In this document: piece after piece, positions 48,783 through 59,643 of the stretch
How the letters are laid out: each line of letters begins with the position of its first letter
How positions within the stretch are numbered: the first letter of the stretch is position 1
From: a bacterium
Lineage (GTDB): Bacteria; Bdellovibrionota; UBA2428
Direction of reading: 5' to 3'
Assembly: GCA_009991595.1 (NCBI GenBank)
Contig: JAACVK010000025.1
Span: forward strand, 1 to 64,000
Length of the DNA stretch: 64,000 nucleotides
Notes under the pieces: model-generated
What the model was told of the DNA's origin: nothing
Seen by the model: the letters and a program-made list of their open reading frames with translations, nothing else
Databases searched by the model: none
Position numbers and translations under genes: made by a program

Positions 48783-49385
48783 TCACCAGCCGTCATCTTC
48801 ATCATCAAGGCCGGCTGGCTTATCGGGATCCCATTCTCCATCATCAGTCCACTCATCTGAGTCATCAAAAGCAGTTCGGGAGTCTTCCTCTTCTTCAAGG
48901 TCGGCATCTTCAATACCGGCCGGATCAGCTTTCCACCACGAAGGAGGGCCCTCTGGGCTTTCATCATCCTCAACAAACTCATCCAAATCAGCTTCACGGG
49001 CTCTTTCATCTTCATCAAAATCAAATTCTGCAACTTCCGTGTTTTCCTCTTCTGCGTCACCAAAGGGAAAGGTTGGGCGAGGAGCTTTCTTGTCTTTGGC
49101 TCGAGCCGGAGCTGAGAACACTTCTTCCAAAAGGTTTTTCTTCGCTGGCTTATTAGCTTCAGTCTTAACCTCTCCTCGTGCCTCAGGTTCAACAGCGGGC
49201 GAAGGCTTCTTTCTAGCAGGTGCTTTTTTCGCAGGCGCCTTTTTCTTGGCAGGCGCTTTTTTAGGAGCAGGAGCCTTCTTTTTAGCAGGTGCGGCCTTCT
49301 TTGCCGCAACAGCTTTCTTCTTAGGCTTTGATACTACCTTTTTCTTTGCGCTAGTCTTCTTTTTAGCAATCTTCTTCTTCGCCAT
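48783..49385 (-). CDS. Bipolar low-complexity protein: histone-H1-like Lys/Ala/Pro N-half, acidic Asp/Glu/Trp C-half
   Basis: MAKKKIAKKKTSAKKKVVSKPKKKAVAAKKAAPAKKKAPAPKKAP... to ...DLEEEEDSRTAFDDSDEWTDDGEWDPDKPAGLDDEDDGW. Confidence 0.8.
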   Translation of the reverse strand: MAKKKIAKKKTSAKKKVVSKPKKKAVAAKKAAPAKKKAPAPKKAPAKKKAPAKKAPARKKPSPAVEPEARGEVKTEANKPAKKNLLEEVFSAPARAKDKKAPRPTFPFGDAEEENTEVAEFDFDEDERAREADLDEFVEDDESPEGPPSWWKADPAGIEDADLEEEEDSRTAFDDSDEWTDDGEWDPDKPAGLDDEDDGW

Positions 49386-49444
49386 CCTGCTTGCCTTTCT
49401 GATAAGCTTCTACACTTGAGTTCTTAAGTAAAGGTTCAGACCCG

Positions 49445-50083
49445 ATGTCAAGCTCGCAAATCTCTATATCCACGCTTTTTAAATCTACGGATTTTTGGGC
49501 AATAAACAAGAAGGCAGGACAACACTGGAACGAAGTGCTAACGCAGAGCGACGGAGATTGGGAGGCTCTGCACAGACTGGACTTTCTAACAAGCGGAGCC
49601 ATGTTGTTTTGTGAAGCTAAACACATAAAACCATTCAGAGATTCAATATTTAAAAGCGCGGCAACAAAAAAAATCTATATTGCCGGATGCCGTCAACCTC
49701 TGCCAGATCACTTTCTAAACCAAAAAATAGAGGGATTTGTTGGGAGCCGTTACCGCTCCTCCAAAAAAACTCGCTTTTCTTTGGAAAGAGAGAGTTTTCG
49801 AGGATTTCACAATATCCAAGAAGCCTCACATATTGTCACAAAATGTGAAGACCCCTCCATTGCTGCAGTTTTTTCTGATCATATTTACCAAATTCAACTT
49901 ATTTCAGGCTGTCGCCACCAAATTCGAACTTTTTTCGAATGGGCGAAGTCTCCCATCAATGGCGACCCGATTTACGAAGGAACAAAGGCCTCAAGACTTC
50001 AGCTACACGCTTGGAAACTAGTGTTTAAACACCCTCTCAATTCCAATGAGATTATTCAAATTGAAGCTCCTATAGAAAACTAG
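49445..50083 (+). CDS. RluA-family pseudouridine synthase
   Basis: ALHRLDFLTSGAMLF (HRLDxxTSG), TKKIYIAG, LISGCRHQIRTFFEWAKSPINGDPIY. Confidence 0.88.
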   Translation: MSSSQISISTLFKSTDFWAINKKAGQHWNEVLTQSDGDWEALHRLDFLTSGAMLFCEAKHIKPFRDSIFKSAATKKIYIAGCRQPLPDHFLNQKIEGFVGSRYRSSKKTRFSLERESFRGFHNIQEASHIVTKCEDPSIAAVFSDHIYQIQLISGCRHQIRTFFEWAKSPINGDPIYEGTKASRLQLHAWKLVFKHPLNSNEIIQIEAPIEN

Positions 50084-51078
50084 TTCTTAGCCTTAGCGAC
50101 GCTTTCCCTCATTTGAAAAGCCCAAGAGCGACCGACTTGAAAAAGATTGTTTGTAGTAATTTTTTCACTTTCAATCACCCATTCCGCATTTCTCTCATAA
50201 CTTTCTAAAATGTGTCCAAGATAGGCCTCCGAATCTCTTTGCTCGGCAGTAACTAAATCAACTTCCAACAACCCCGCCACCTTCATCACCTTTTGAAGCT
50301 CTAAAAAATTACCCTGCGCCTGGGACTCCTCAAAGGTTATTACAAACCCCAAATCAATTTCTCGACTCCCATCCTCAGAAACTCGGGTATAAGTTTGAAA
50401 CAATCTGTCTCGCTTGTCTTCAGGGAGCTTTAGATTGGCAGCCACCCAATCATTGAGAAGCAAGGAATTACCATAGTGACCAAGCTCATGAAGAATGGAC
50501 TCAACATTTGCGCCTGTTTCAAGGAATACAAATTGTGAATGCCCTCCCTTTGCCGCAGAAAGCCTCAAAAGTTCCTCTCTGTCGTCTAGAGAAAAGCCCT
50601 GAGGAAACTTTCCCCCTCGAAACAAAGCAGGCCTTAGCTGACTCAAATGTTCATCAGTTCCCATATAGAAATTCAACCCAAATGCATTGCAATCTCTACC
50701 AATGGCACAAATCAAAAGTTTCCCCTTTGAAAAGCTTGGATCCATTTTTAAAGCTCTCTGCAAAGTCAAAACAGATTCATTCTTCCCATTATAACGCTCG
50801 ATAAAATCAGCATATTTATGCCACTCCCTAAGACTTCTTTGAACAGTCTGCAATGATGAAGGGTTCTTTTGCGCAGCTTCTCTCAATAAACGCGGAAGTT
50901 CCGACAAGGAACCTGCTACAACAGTGCCCTCTAATGAAGCAATCTGAGCAATCTTTTCTACAATTGCCGAGCAATCTGATACACTTGATTGTGGATTACC
51001 TGCTTCAACCGAAAGGGCTAGGTCGGCAACGGTTAAACAAAGCCAAACTCCCCAGAAAACCGTGCGCATGAGCCTCAT
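50080..51078 (-). CDS. Secreted protein with HELGH motif (putative zinc metalloprotease-like)
   Basis: Signal peptide; ETGANVESILHELGHYGNSLLLNDW. Confidence 0.6.
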   Translation of the reverse strand: MRLMRTVFWGVWLCLTVADLALSVEAGNPQSSVSDCSAIVEKIAQIASLEGTVVAGSLSELPRLLREAAQKNPSSLQTVQRSLREWHKYADFIERYNGKNESVLTLQRALKMDPSFSKGKLLICAIGRDCNAFGLNFYMGTDEHLSQLRPALFRGGKFPQGFSLDDREELLRLSAAKGGHSQFVFLETGANVESILHELGHYGNSLLLNDWVAANLKLPEDKRDRLFQTYTRVSEDGSREIDLGFVITFEESQAQGNFLELQKVMKVAGLLEVDLVTAEQRDSEAYLGHILESYERNAEWVIESEKITTNNLFQVGRSWAFQMRESVAKAKN

Positions 51079-51148
51079 CTGCCAATGGTATCATCATCTA
51101 AAATAGCCAAGCAAGAAACTATTTTGGCCGACATTTCTGACAGCCGTA

Positions 51149-53740
51149 TCAGTTGAGAAGTTTCTTTTCAAAAAGAAGATCATCGCCTTTACGATAATCA
51201 ACTGAAATTCTATCTCCCTCAAGAAACTCTCCCGCCAATAGCTTTTTAGACAATGGCACTTGAATTTTTTTGTAAATCGCACGCTTCAAGGGCCGCGCGC
51301 CATAAACAGGATCATATCCAATCTTAGCTAAGTAATCTTTCGCATCATTCGATAGAGTCAAACTCAACTTTTGCTGATCAAGAATCCTATCGAGTTGTTT
51401 CACTTGGACATCTACAATTTCTCGAATCAATACACTCGATAGTGGGCTAAAGACAACGACCTCATCAATTCGATTGATGAATTCTGGTCTTAAATGAGAC
51501 TTGAGCTCTTCCAACATCCGAGTCTGCATTTCTACCTCCGATATTTTGCCACCCTCGAGCGCAATGTGAGAACCAATGTTACTGGTCATAATTAAGGCGA
51601 CGTTTTTAAAGTCTACAACTCGCCCCTGACCATCGGTTAGACGTCCGTCATCTAGAACCTGAAGCAAAACGTTCAACACATCTTGGTGAGCTTTTTCAAT
51701 TTCATCAAACAAGACAACGCAATACGGTCGCCGACGAACGGCTTCGGTCAATTGACCACCCTCATCATAGCCAACATAGCCGGGAGGAGCGCCTATCAAG
51801 CGAGAGACGGAGTGCTTTTCCATATACTCGCTCATATCAATACGAATCATGTTGGCTTCATCATCAAAAAGAAACTCGGCCAGACTCTTTGCCGTTTCAG
51901 TTTTACCCACTCCAGTCGGGCCTAAGAATAAAAAAGATCCAATAGGCTTGGAAGGATCTTTTAAACCACTCCGCGCCAAACGAACCGCATCACTCACGGC
52001 TTCAAGAGCACGATCTTGCCCACGAACTCTTTGTTTTAAAACACTTTCTAAACCTAGAAGCTTTTCGTTTTCTCCCTGCATTAGTTTTTCAACAGGAACT
52101 CCGGTCCATTTTGCGACAATCCCAGCGATGTCCTCCGAACCGACTTCCTCTTTGAGCATTCTTTTTTCATCAGAGGTCGATCTTAAATTTTGCTGAGCTT
52201 GCTCCAATAGTTTTTGTTTTTCAGGAAGCTTTCCATATTTAATCTCAGCAGCTCTTTGAAGCTCGGAATTTCGTTCAGCCTTCTCTAGATCAATCGTTAA
52301 CTGTTCAATTTCTTCTTGAAGAGTTCTCAAAGAGGCGATCTCTTGCTTTTCCTTTTCCCATTGAACTTTTAAGACATCTATTTCAGACTTCTTCTCTGCG
52401 ATCGTTTTTTCAATCTCTTCAAGCCTCTGCTTCGAGGCGGGATCTTTTTCTTTTTTCAAGCCCTCTCTTTCCACTTCGAGCTGAATCGTGGCACGAACTT
52501 TTTCATCAATGATGGTTGGCATAGAATCAATTTCGATGCGCAGTTTTGCGGCAGCTTCATCTACTAAGTCGATCGCCTTATCGGGAAGAAACCTATCTGC
52601 AATGTATCGATTTGAAAGCGTAGCAGCCGAGATCAAAGCTTGATCTTGAATTTTAACTCCATGGTGGACTTCATACTTTTCTTTTATTCCACGCAAAATA
52701 GAAATGGTGTCCTCAACGCTCGGCTCACCCACGTAAACTTGTTGAAAACGTCGCTCTAGGGCCGGATCTTTCTCTATGTATTTTCTATATTCATCTAAGG
52801 TCGTCGCACCCACACATCGCAACTCTCCACGAGCCAACGCGGGCTTTAATAAATTCCCTGCATCCATGGCTCCGTCTGATTTTCCCGCGCCAATCAGCGT
52901 GTGTAACTCGTCAATAAAGAGAATGATCTCTCCGGCAGCCTCTTGAACCTCATTTAAAAAAGCCTTCAGTCGCTCTTCAAACTCTCCGCGAAATTTTGCT
53001 CCGGCCACCATGGCACCTAAATCTAGCGAGCGAACACTTTTTCCTTTTAAAGATTCAGGAATATCTCCATTCACAATTCTTTGAGCCAAGCCCTCTGCAA
53101 TGGCGGTCTTCCCGACTCCGGGCTCTCCAATCAAAACAGGGTTGTTTTTGGTTCTTCGGGAAAGAACCTGAATCACTCTGCGAATTTCTTCATCGCGGCC
53201 AATCACCGGATCAAGCTTTCCTTCAGCGGCATACTTCGTTAAATCTTTTGAATACTTTTCAAGGGTTTGATATTTCTGCTCAGCATTTGGATCGTCGGCC
53301 TTCTTGTTGCCTCGTATTCTTTGAAATTCAGGCTCCAGACTTTCAGCTCTTACACCTTGGTCAGCCAACTCTCTTGATAGGTTACTTTCCACTTCAAGGG
53401 CAGCCAAAAACAAATGCTCCACAGTAACGTAAGCATCCTTTTGCATGAGGGCTCGCTGTTCGGCCTTTTGAATGATCGCCTGGCCTTCACTAGAGAGGCT
53501 CTGTCCGGCAGTTCCCCCGCTAACCGTGGGAAGACTCTTTAACTGCTTATCTGTAATCGTCTTAACAATCGCCAAATTCTTCGCAGAGCGAAGGGCTGAC
53601 AACACCGGAGAGGCCTGATCTTGTAGCATTGACCAAACTAGGTGCGGAACATCAATGGTCGGGTTACGCGAGCTCTCAGCCTTCTTTTGGGCGGAAGCAA
53701 GAGTCTGCTGGGTCATAGCTGTGTATTTTTCGAAGTTCAT
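51149..53740 (-). CDS. clpB: ATP-dependent chaperone ClpB
   Basis: Two AAA+ modules ([39 protein letters not shown]) plus coiled-coil M domain. Confidence 0.98.
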   Translation of the reverse strand: MNFEKYTAMTQQTLASAQKKAESSRNPTIDVPHLVWSMLQDQASPVLSALRSAKNLAIVKTITDKQLKSLPTVSGGTAGQSLSSEGQAIIQKAEQRALMQKDAYVTVEHLFLAALEVESNLSRELADQGVRAESLEPEFQRIRGNKKADDPNAEQKYQTLEKYSKDLTKYAAEGKLDPVIGRDEEIRRVIQVLSRRTKNNPVLIGEPGVGKTAIAEGLAQRIVNGDIPESLKGKSVRSLDLGAMVAGAKFRGEFEERLKAFLNEVQEAAGEIILFIDELHTLIGAGKSDGAMDAGNLLKPALARGELRCVGATTLDEYRKYIEKDPALERRFQQVYVGEPSVEDTISILRGIKEKYEVHHGVKIQDQALISAATLSNRYIADRFLPDKAIDLVDEAAAKLRIEIDSMPTIIDEKVRATIQLEVEREGLKKEKDPASKQRLEEIEKTIAEKKSEIDVLKVQWEKEKQEIASLRTLQEEIEQLTIDLEKAERNSELQRAAEIKYGKLPEKQKLLEQAQQNLRSTSDEKRMLKEEVGSEDIAGIVAKWTGVPVEKLMQGENEKLLGLESVLKQRVRGQDRALEAVSDAVRLARSGLKDPSKPIGSFLFLGPTGVGKTETAKSLAEFLFDDEANMIRIDMSEYMEKHSVSRLIGAPPGYVGYDEGGQLTEAVRRRPYCVVLFDEIEKAHQDVLNVLLQVLDDGRLTDGQGRVVDFKNVALIMTSNIGSHIALEGGKISEVEMQTRMLEELKSHLRPEFINRIDEVVVFSPLSSVLIREIVDVQVKQLDRILDQQKLSLTLSNDAKDYLAKIGYDPVYGARPLKRAIYKKIQVPLSKKLLAGEFLEGDRISVDYRKGDDLLFEKKLLN

Positions 53741-53836
53741 ACCCTAAATAGTGGGTTCTATTTTCCAAAAGGCAAGGTAGAGATTCCTCACCTATCAAAT
53801 AAACACCTTGATTAGGGACACTTAGCGCAACTAAAA

Positions 53837-55708
53837 TCACAAGCCTAGACTGGCTTTACTTGGGAAAAGCTCGTTTATCTGAACCTTTTCTAAGGTTTCA
53901 ATCTCAAGAAGCTTTTCCACCGTCTTGTCTAACAAGGCTCTGTGTTCTTTTACGATCATGCAAGCACGCTTGAACTCCTCGTCCAACATAGCTCTTAATT
54001 CTGAATCAAGACGCTTGGCTGTATCGTCGGATACGGCTGCATACTCTTGGCGAACAAAGGGGTTGCCCGAGTAAGATTCATTTTGATCCCCCAAAGAAAC
54101 AAGACCTAAGGAGTCTCCCATACCAAGCTCCATCAACATTTTTCGAACAATTCGACTGGCTCGTTTCAAGTCATCAGAGGCTCCGGTTGTAATTTTGCCT
54201 ATAACAACTTTCTCTGCGGCTCTTCCGCCAAGCAAAACACGAATCATTGTTCTCAATTTTATATCGCTCATTAGATGACGCTCTTCCTCGGGAATTTGCA
54301 TAGTGAAGCCTAAGGCACCCGAGCTTCGAGGAATAATGCTGATCCGATGAACGGGATCGGACTCCTCACTAAAATGAGCCACCAAAGCGTGCCCAACTTC
54401 ATGAACAGCTACGGTGTATTTTTCGTCTGCAGGCATGACTCGACTCTTCTTAGCAAGGCCTGCTACCACACGATCAATCGCCTCTTCAAAGCAATCGGCC
54501 TTGACAACTGTGTAGCCTTTCCGAACGGCTAAAAGAGCCGCCTCATTAACAACATTCGCTAAGTCAGCCCCTGTGAACATAGGAGTTCGAGCTGCGAAAT
54601 CTTTAAAGTCTATGTTCGCCTCATGCTTAATTTTCTTTGCATGAACTTTTAAAATGGCTTCTCGTCCTTGCACATCAGGACGATCCACCACAATCTGTCG
54701 ATCAAATCGACCCGGCCGCAAAATTGCAGGATCTAAAACCTCTGGTCGGTTAGTAGCCGCCATGATGATCACTCCAATGTTTTCGGCAAAGCCATCCATT
54801 TCAACTAGAATCTGATTCAATGTGTTTTCGCGCTCGTCATTGCTTTGAATCATATTCGTGCCACGCGTTTTCGCAATTGCGTCCAATTCATCAATAAAGA
54901 TAATACATGGTGATTTACTTTGAGCTTCTTTGAACAGATCTCGCACCCGTGCGGCACCTACGCCCACAAACATTTCAACAAAGTCTGAGCCCGAAATTTG
55001 GAAAAAATTAACTCCCGCTTCGCCTGCAGTGGCCCTTGCCAACAAGGTTTTCCCCGTGCCTGGAGGACCAACTAGCAAAACACCCTTGGGTATGTGCCCA
55101 CCTATAGCTTTGTATCGAGCGGGGTTTTTTAGAAAATCAATAAACTCTTGAAGCTCTTCTTTGGCTTCATCACAACCCGCAACGTCGTCAAAACGGGCCT
55201 TCCTGTCTTTATCTTCTACAACCAGCTTAGCTCGACTCTTCCCGAAGGACATCAAACCCGGAGGACCTCCGCGCATCTGACGGCCAATGAAAAATTGCCA
55301 AATAAAGACAAAGAACAAAATGGGGAAAACCCATGTGAACAAAAAGGTGCTGAGCCAAGACTGATCTTCGACCCCCTCAAAGACAATTCCTTTTTCTTCC
55401 AACAAAGGAACAAAAGCATCATCTTCAACAGATTTGGCTTGAAGGTGGGGAAGGGCACTATCGTGAGGAATGGCGATAATTTTCTCCACGCCAATCTCAA
55501 CTTTTTTAATTCCCCCGTCGCGGACTTCCTGTTTCAAAAGAGAATACGGAATAATCTTGGTTTTCGAAGAATCATTCCCAAAGAATCCTGCCAATGACAA
55601 AGCAGCAAAAGTAAACAAGGTGAAAATAGCAAAAGACCGCCATGAACTGGAAGGGCGCTTGGAGCCACCTTTCCTCAGAGAGGGGCGCTTGGATTTTTTC
55701 TTTTTCAT
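53837..55708 (-). CDS. ftsH: ATP-dependent zinc metalloprotease FtsH
   Basis: [60 protein letters not shown]. Confidence 0.98.
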   Translation of the reverse strand: MKKKKSKRPSLRKGGSKRPSSSWRSFAIFTLFTFAALSLAGFFGNDSSKTKIIPYSLLKQEVRDGGIKKVEIGVEKIIAIPHDSALPHLQAKSVEDDAFVPLLEEKGIVFEGVEDQSWLSTFLFTWVFPILFFVFIWQFFIGRQMRGGPPGLMSFGKSRAKLVVEDKDRKARFDDVAGCDEAKEELQEFIDFLKNPARYKAIGGHIPKGVLLVGPPGTGKTLLARATAGEAGVNFFQISGSDFVEMFVGVGAARVRDLFKEAQSKSPCIIFIDELDAIAKTRGTNMIQSNDERENTLNQILVEMDGFAENIGVIIMAATNRPEVLDPAILRPGRFDRQIVVDRPDVQGREAILKVHAKKIKHEANIDFKDFAARTPMFTGADLANVVNEAALLAVRKGYTVVKADCFEEAIDRVVAGLAKKSRVMPADEKYTVAVHEVGHALVAHFSEESDPVHRISIIPRSSGALGFTMQIPEEERHLMSDIKLRTMIRVLLGGRAAEKVVIGKITTGASDDLKRASRIVRKMLMELGMGDSLGLVSLGDQNESYSGNPFVRQEYAAVSDDTAKRLDSELRAMLDEEFKRACMIVKEHRALLDKTVEKLLEIETLEKVQINELFPSKASLGL

Positions 55709-56148
55709 TCCTCGCCAATTTCTTCCACAACATTGGGAATAAACACGTCTGCCTCGACAGCGGATTTAATATCTAAATCATCTTTGATGGTTTCACGGAG
55801 GCTCGCCACTTTTTCATCTTCGCCCAAACGCTCATAAGCCAAAATTGCATGTCGGGGTTTTGACAAGCTCTCGGCCCTTTGCGCACAGCGCACCAACGAT
55901 TGAGAGTCAGCCTCCTTAGCTAACAACTTAAATAATTTTAAAACCAAGAAGGTATCGCCTTCCTCAATAGCTAGTCCAATAAGTTTTTCAAGCGCCTGAT
56001 TTTCCTTGGCCTTTGAAAAGAAATCGGCAGCGTCATTCAATTGACCCGCCTCTTGAAATCCTTTTGCAATGGCCGAAAGCTGTTCTGGCGTAGTTGCCTT
56101 AACGCCATACAACAAGGATCTTTTTGTTAAAGGATCAGGAAGTTTCAT
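55705..56148 (-). CDS. Helical-repeat protein of unknown function, translationally coupled to ftsH
   Basis: MKLPDPLTKRSLLYGVKATTPEQLSAIAKGFQEAGQLNDAADFFSKAKENQALEKLIGLA; 4-nt overlap with the ftsH start. Confidence 0.65.
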   Translation of the reverse strand: MKLPDPLTKRSLLYGVKATTPEQLSAIAKGFQEAGQLNDAADFFSKAKENQALEKLIGLAIEEGDTFLVLKLFKLLAKEADSQSLVRCAQRAESLSKPRHAILAYERLGEDEKVASLRETIKDDLDIKSAVEADVFIPNVVEEIGEE

Positions 56149-56213
56149 AAAGTTTTTATCTCCGACCCCCGAATAAAACATAGGACCCATTTCAACTCAA
56201 GGAGGAGAAAGAA

Positions 56214-56432
56214 ATGTCATTTAAAAAATCAAAGAGTGGAACAGCAATTCCTAGACAAACGACTAAGGCAAGTGTGCAGGTTATGTATCAAAATCTTCAA
56301 GGCAGCTGGTATGCTTTTGCGGATATTGATGGCGAGATTTACTTTGCAAAAGTGCCTGTTCAATACGCAGTAGAGAAGAATGATGCAAAAGCTCTAGAAG
56401 TGATTAAAAAAAGTCGCTCTAAAGCAGCTTGA
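56214..56432 (+). CDS. Small hypothetical protein, 72 aa
   Basis: Strong Shine-Dalgarno aaggaggagaaagaaATG; no family recognised. Confidence 0.75.
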   Translation: MSFKKSKSGTAIPRQTTKASVQVMYQNLQGSWYAFADIDGEIYFAKVPVQYAVEKNDAKALEVIKKSRSKAA

Positions 56433-56442
56433 TTGTTTAAGC

Positions 56443-56556
56443 TTAGCTGAATTTTCTTTTTTTGTTCTTAGAAGCACGAACACGAGCTCGCTTAAATTTT
56501 GCTTTTAGAGCAGCGTTTCTGCGGGCGCCTTTTTTCTGTTTCTTTTTAACAGCCAT
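56443..56556 (-). CDS. 37-aa highly basic small protein
   Basis: Own translation MAVKKKQKKGARRNAALKAKFKRARVRASKNKKRKFS, preceded by ggaga Shine-Dalgarno; below the ORF-track length cut-off. Confidence 0.65.
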   Translation of the reverse strand: MAVKKKQKKGARRNAALKAKFKRARVRASKNKKRKFS

Positions 56557-56667
56557 TTTTGAATCTCCAGTTGAGCTAAAAAAGCACATCCGGGCTTCAC
56601 TGGCAACTTTTCTTAGAGCTAGCCTTTAGGATGCCTCATTTAAGAGCTAAGCTCCTGCTTAGCAACC

Positions 56668-57504
56668 ATGAGCACCCAGTTTTTAAACTTACTTAGGGCC
56701 AAGACCCCATCGCCTATCTATCGATTTTTTGAAGCAGAAATTCCCACCCGGGCCTCTGCCCTAGCCTTTCACACCCTTCTAGCAATGGTGCCCGCTATTG
56801 GCCTGCTTTTTTGGTATTTAGAAAAGGTTGGAGTCACCCAATATTGGCTCTCTCAGATACAAAGCTTTATGCTTTCACACATAAACGTAAGCTCCTCTGA
56901 GTCCTTTTCGAACTTTTATCAATCACTGACCGGAGCCAGTAAAGGCTCCTCCTTTGGAATGGTCGCCACCCTTGTTTTCACCTACACCAGCTTAAGCGTC
57001 CTAAAAAAGCTAGGCGACAGCATGGATGCCATATTGAAAACTCACGAATTGGAATGGGATTTCTCCCAAAACTTCTTCAAGGTAATGATTCGAAGAATTA
57101 TGGTCCTAGTAGGGCTACCCCTAGCCATTATTGCCTCCATCGCCATTGCAGCCTGGATCAAGCAGGATTCTTGGTTGCGCCCGCTGTTTAATGATGGTCC
57201 CTATAGCGGACTTCTTTCCATGCCCATACCTTGGGTTATCGATGGCATTGCCTTCTTTTTCCTCTACCGATTTGTGCCTCGAAGAGATATTTCCTCATAT
57301 GAAGCACTGCGAGCCGCTATTTTTGTAGTCCCTTTGTTCGAATTGGCGAAATATGGAATTGGCGCCTACAACGTCTACGCAATTTCGACCCATAAAATAT
57401 GGGGGGCATTTTCAGCCATTCCTTTTTTCTTTATCTGGATACAGTTAGCGTGGACCATCCTTCTTAGTGGCACATTGCTCATTCGAAACAATCGCAGCAA
57501 ATAA
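56668..57504 (+). CDS. YihY/BrkB-family inner membrane protein
   Basis: TRASALAFHTLLAMVPAIGLLF, multi-TM, FVPRRDISSYEALRAAIFV, YAISTHKIWGAFSAIPFFFIWIQLAW. Confidence 0.9.
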   Translation: MSTQFLNLLRAKTPSPIYRFFEAEIPTRASALAFHTLLAMVPAIGLLFWYLEKVGVTQYWLSQIQSFMLSHINVSSSESFSNFYQSLTGASKGSSFGMVATLVFTYTSLSVLKKLGDSMDAILKTHELEWDFSQNFFKVMIRRIMVLVGLPLAIIASIAIAAWIKQDSWLRPLFNDGPYSGLLSMPIPWVIDGIAFFFLYRFVPRRDISSYEALRAAIFVVPLFELAKYGIGAYNVYAISTHKIWGAFSAIPFFFIWIQLAWTILLSGTLLIRNNRSK

Positions 57505-57633
57505 CGCCAAACTAATATACGAATGCCTAAAAGCTAGACACGCTTATAATGGTTAAACCCCTTAAAGCACTCTAAAAAGACACATCGCGCCCCCTGCCAA
57601 ATGTTAAAATGGTGTTAAGGGGAGCCAGAAAAA

Positions 57634-59643
57634 ATGATACAACCGAAACATATGCTTCTGGCATTCGCCAGCATGATGTGCGCCGCTATTGGGTGCCATG
57701 GCTCTTTTGCTCAAAATTTCGATTACATTTATGCAGCCAAAATGGGCTTAAATGAAAAGAGATCACCTGCCTCTATTGCCGAGCACAAAAATAACACACA
57801 AGAATCAAAAGACGGACAGCTCTCTGACTCGAAAGACCTCAGCCTCGGTCAAGAATACGCCTATCTTTTGGGCGGAATACTCTCTTGTTCAGAGCAATAT
57901 TCAACATCTTGGGCGATGGCCCGAGCTTTGATCAAAAAACCTTATAGCAAAGACACCGATATCCGAAAGCTATTACGAGATTTGGACGTTCATCTTAGCA
58001 AATATGTTTTTCCAAAGGAAAGCGACTCTCTCGAGAAGCGACAGGTGATTTTTAGCTTAAAACGACTCTATTATTTAGCTCTGGTTGAATCAAAAGACTA
58101 CTTTCCTAAAAGTGCAGGCTTTTCAAAGGCAGCCTTTGCTGAACAAATTATTTCAAATTCGCCTCATCTAAACTCTGATCAACGTGAATTCCGACAAAAA
58201 CTTCACAAAACCATATCGGGCCTTAGTTATTTAGGAACTAAATTTAATCAAGATTGCAAAACCAAGCCAGATACAACTGATTTAGAATCAAAGTTTGAAG
58301 CTGCATCTATTTTTCCTTCATTAGCGAAAGAAAAACCTACAGAAACGATCACAACTTCTTCAGAGAAGCTTCAACCGGAAGAAAGCAAAGAAGAGCTCCC
58401 AAAGCCAAGCCAACCGACCTCAAATGAAGTGCACTCGACCATTCCTGCGGCAATAGAACCTTTAATTGTTAAACCACTTGCCCCTAAGCCAGAAAGCGAA
58501 ACAAAACCAACCCCAACTCACGCTAAACCTGCCCCAAAACCTTCTGAAGAAGAGCCTAAACCAGCTTCGACTGAAGCCAAACCCGTTGAGCCCATAGCGA
58601 CAACACAACCGAGCACATCCGACGAAGAAATTCTTTCTTATGTTTATCAAGACCGTGACTGCCGCGAACGCTTGCCAATGAACACGCGGCGATTAATCTT
58701 CACTCAATTTGAAAGATACGTTCGAAACCACAACGGAAATGTTGGCAAAGAATCCGTTAGTTTGTTTGCTAAACGAGCAGCTTTCATTATCTCTGAGAGT
58801 TCTGGTGGATACGCTACCGCTGCAATGGCAGAAACCGACTGGAGCCACACCCCCTATAGTCGACAAATCAGCAGAGAAGATATTGATTTTAGCAACTCAG
58901 CAAATAGACGCTTTTCTCCTGCGAAATCTACTTGGGTAAATCGTAGCACAGGGGCGACTGAAACTACTGCCGAAAAATTTGGAATCCTTGCCGATTTGAA
59001 GACCTACAGAGACGTCTTGTTAACAGGAGAGAACTACTCAAATGCTAAAGGAGCAAGAACCGCCTATAGAGTCTATAAATCTGCAAGGGAAAGATACAAC
59101 GGGAGCAAAAGCTCGGCCAACCGCAGGGCCATGGACACCGCTTTCGCCAACCTTAAAGCAGAAGAGAAAAAAGCCGGCATTCCTTTTTTCCTAGACTGGG
59201 TTGACACCTCTAACTTTGGAATCATTCAAATGTCTCCAGATCGCCTCATCATGAGCAAAGAACGTTCTGTGCTTTTACCTAAACATGATTGGCTCAAGGG
59301 GATGGTGCAAAACAATCAATTCACCGAAGTTCATAAATTTTGTCGAGCACACGATTACTATAAAGACTCTGTTTCAGACATTGAGCGTGAGTTTAAAAAA
59401 ATTCAAAGTTGCAATCTTTATGACCCGAAAAAGCCGACTCGAAAAATTGTAACCTTTGAGTTTAGACAGTGTTTCGCTGCCTGGATGATGCTTTGCCCAG
59501 GCTTGAATTTTCACCTAGGCCTATATGTTCCCTATACCCCACCTGGTTCTAAGGGCCCCAACTACTTCGCTTATAACTCAAGGAAAAAGCCCGCCGTTTG
59601 CACCTCTTCCTTTGAAGACATCCTCCGCAAGTATAAAAAATAA
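57634..59643 (+). CDS. Secreted protein with Pro/Glu/Lys-rich linker and predicted lysozyme-like C-terminal domain
   Basis: Signal peptide; PKPESETKPTPTHAKPAPKPSEEEPKP linker; AAFIISESSGGY and WVDTSNFGIIQMSPDRL resemble ESxG and GxxQxSP motifs of GH23-like enzymes. Confidence 0.6.
   Translation: MIQPKHMLLAFASMMCAAIGCHGSFAQNFDYIYAAKMGLNEKRSPASIAEHKNNTQESKDGQLSDSKDLSLGQEYAYLLGGILSCSEQYSTSWAMARALIKKPYSKDTDIRKLLRDLDVHLSKYVFPKESDSLEKRQVIFSLKRLYYLALVESKDYFPKSAGFSKAAFAEQIISNSPHLNSDQREFRQKLHKTISGLSYLGTKFNQDCKTKPDTTDLESKFEAASIFPSLAKEKPTETITTSSEKLQPEESKEELPKPSQPTSNEVHSTIPAAIEPLIVKPLAPKPESETKPTPTHAKPAPKPSEEEPKPASTEAKPVEPIATTQPSTSDEEILSYVYQDRDCRERLPMNTRRLIFTQFERYVRNHNGNVGKESVSLFAKRAAFIISESSGGYATAAMAETDWSHTPYSRQISREDIDFSNSANRRFSPAKSTWVNRSTGATETTAEKFGILADLKTYRDVLLTGENYSNAKGARTAYRVYKSARERYNGSKSSANRRAMDTAFANLKAEEKKAGIPFFLDWVDTSNFGIIQMSPDRLIMSKERSVLLPKHDWLKGMVQNNQFTEVHKFCRAHDYYKDSVSDIEREFKKIQSCNLYDPKKPTRKIVTFEFRQCFAAWMMLCPGLNFHLGLYVPYTPPGSKGPNYFAYNSRKKPAVCTSSFEDILRKYKK

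Noticed and set aside
48773-49309. Minus-strand 178-aa Arg/Leu-rich ORF
   Set aside because: Alternative frame of the same K/A/P repeat gene; no independent RBS or protein-like composition.
49039-49419. Plus-strand 126-aa ORF that looks like a membrane protein (FFLAGAFFAGAFFLAGAFLGAGAFFLAG)
   Set aside because: It is the antisense of the Lys/Ala/Pro repeats of the minus-strand gene; composition is a by-product of the codon repeats.
52996-53427. 143-aa plus-strand ORF
   Set aside because: Antisense to clpB; spurious.
53741-53836. Possible sigma-32-like promoter (CCTTGCC...ACCCACTATTT) upstream of clpB
   Set aside because: Weak match and too close to the start codon; not supportable by eye.
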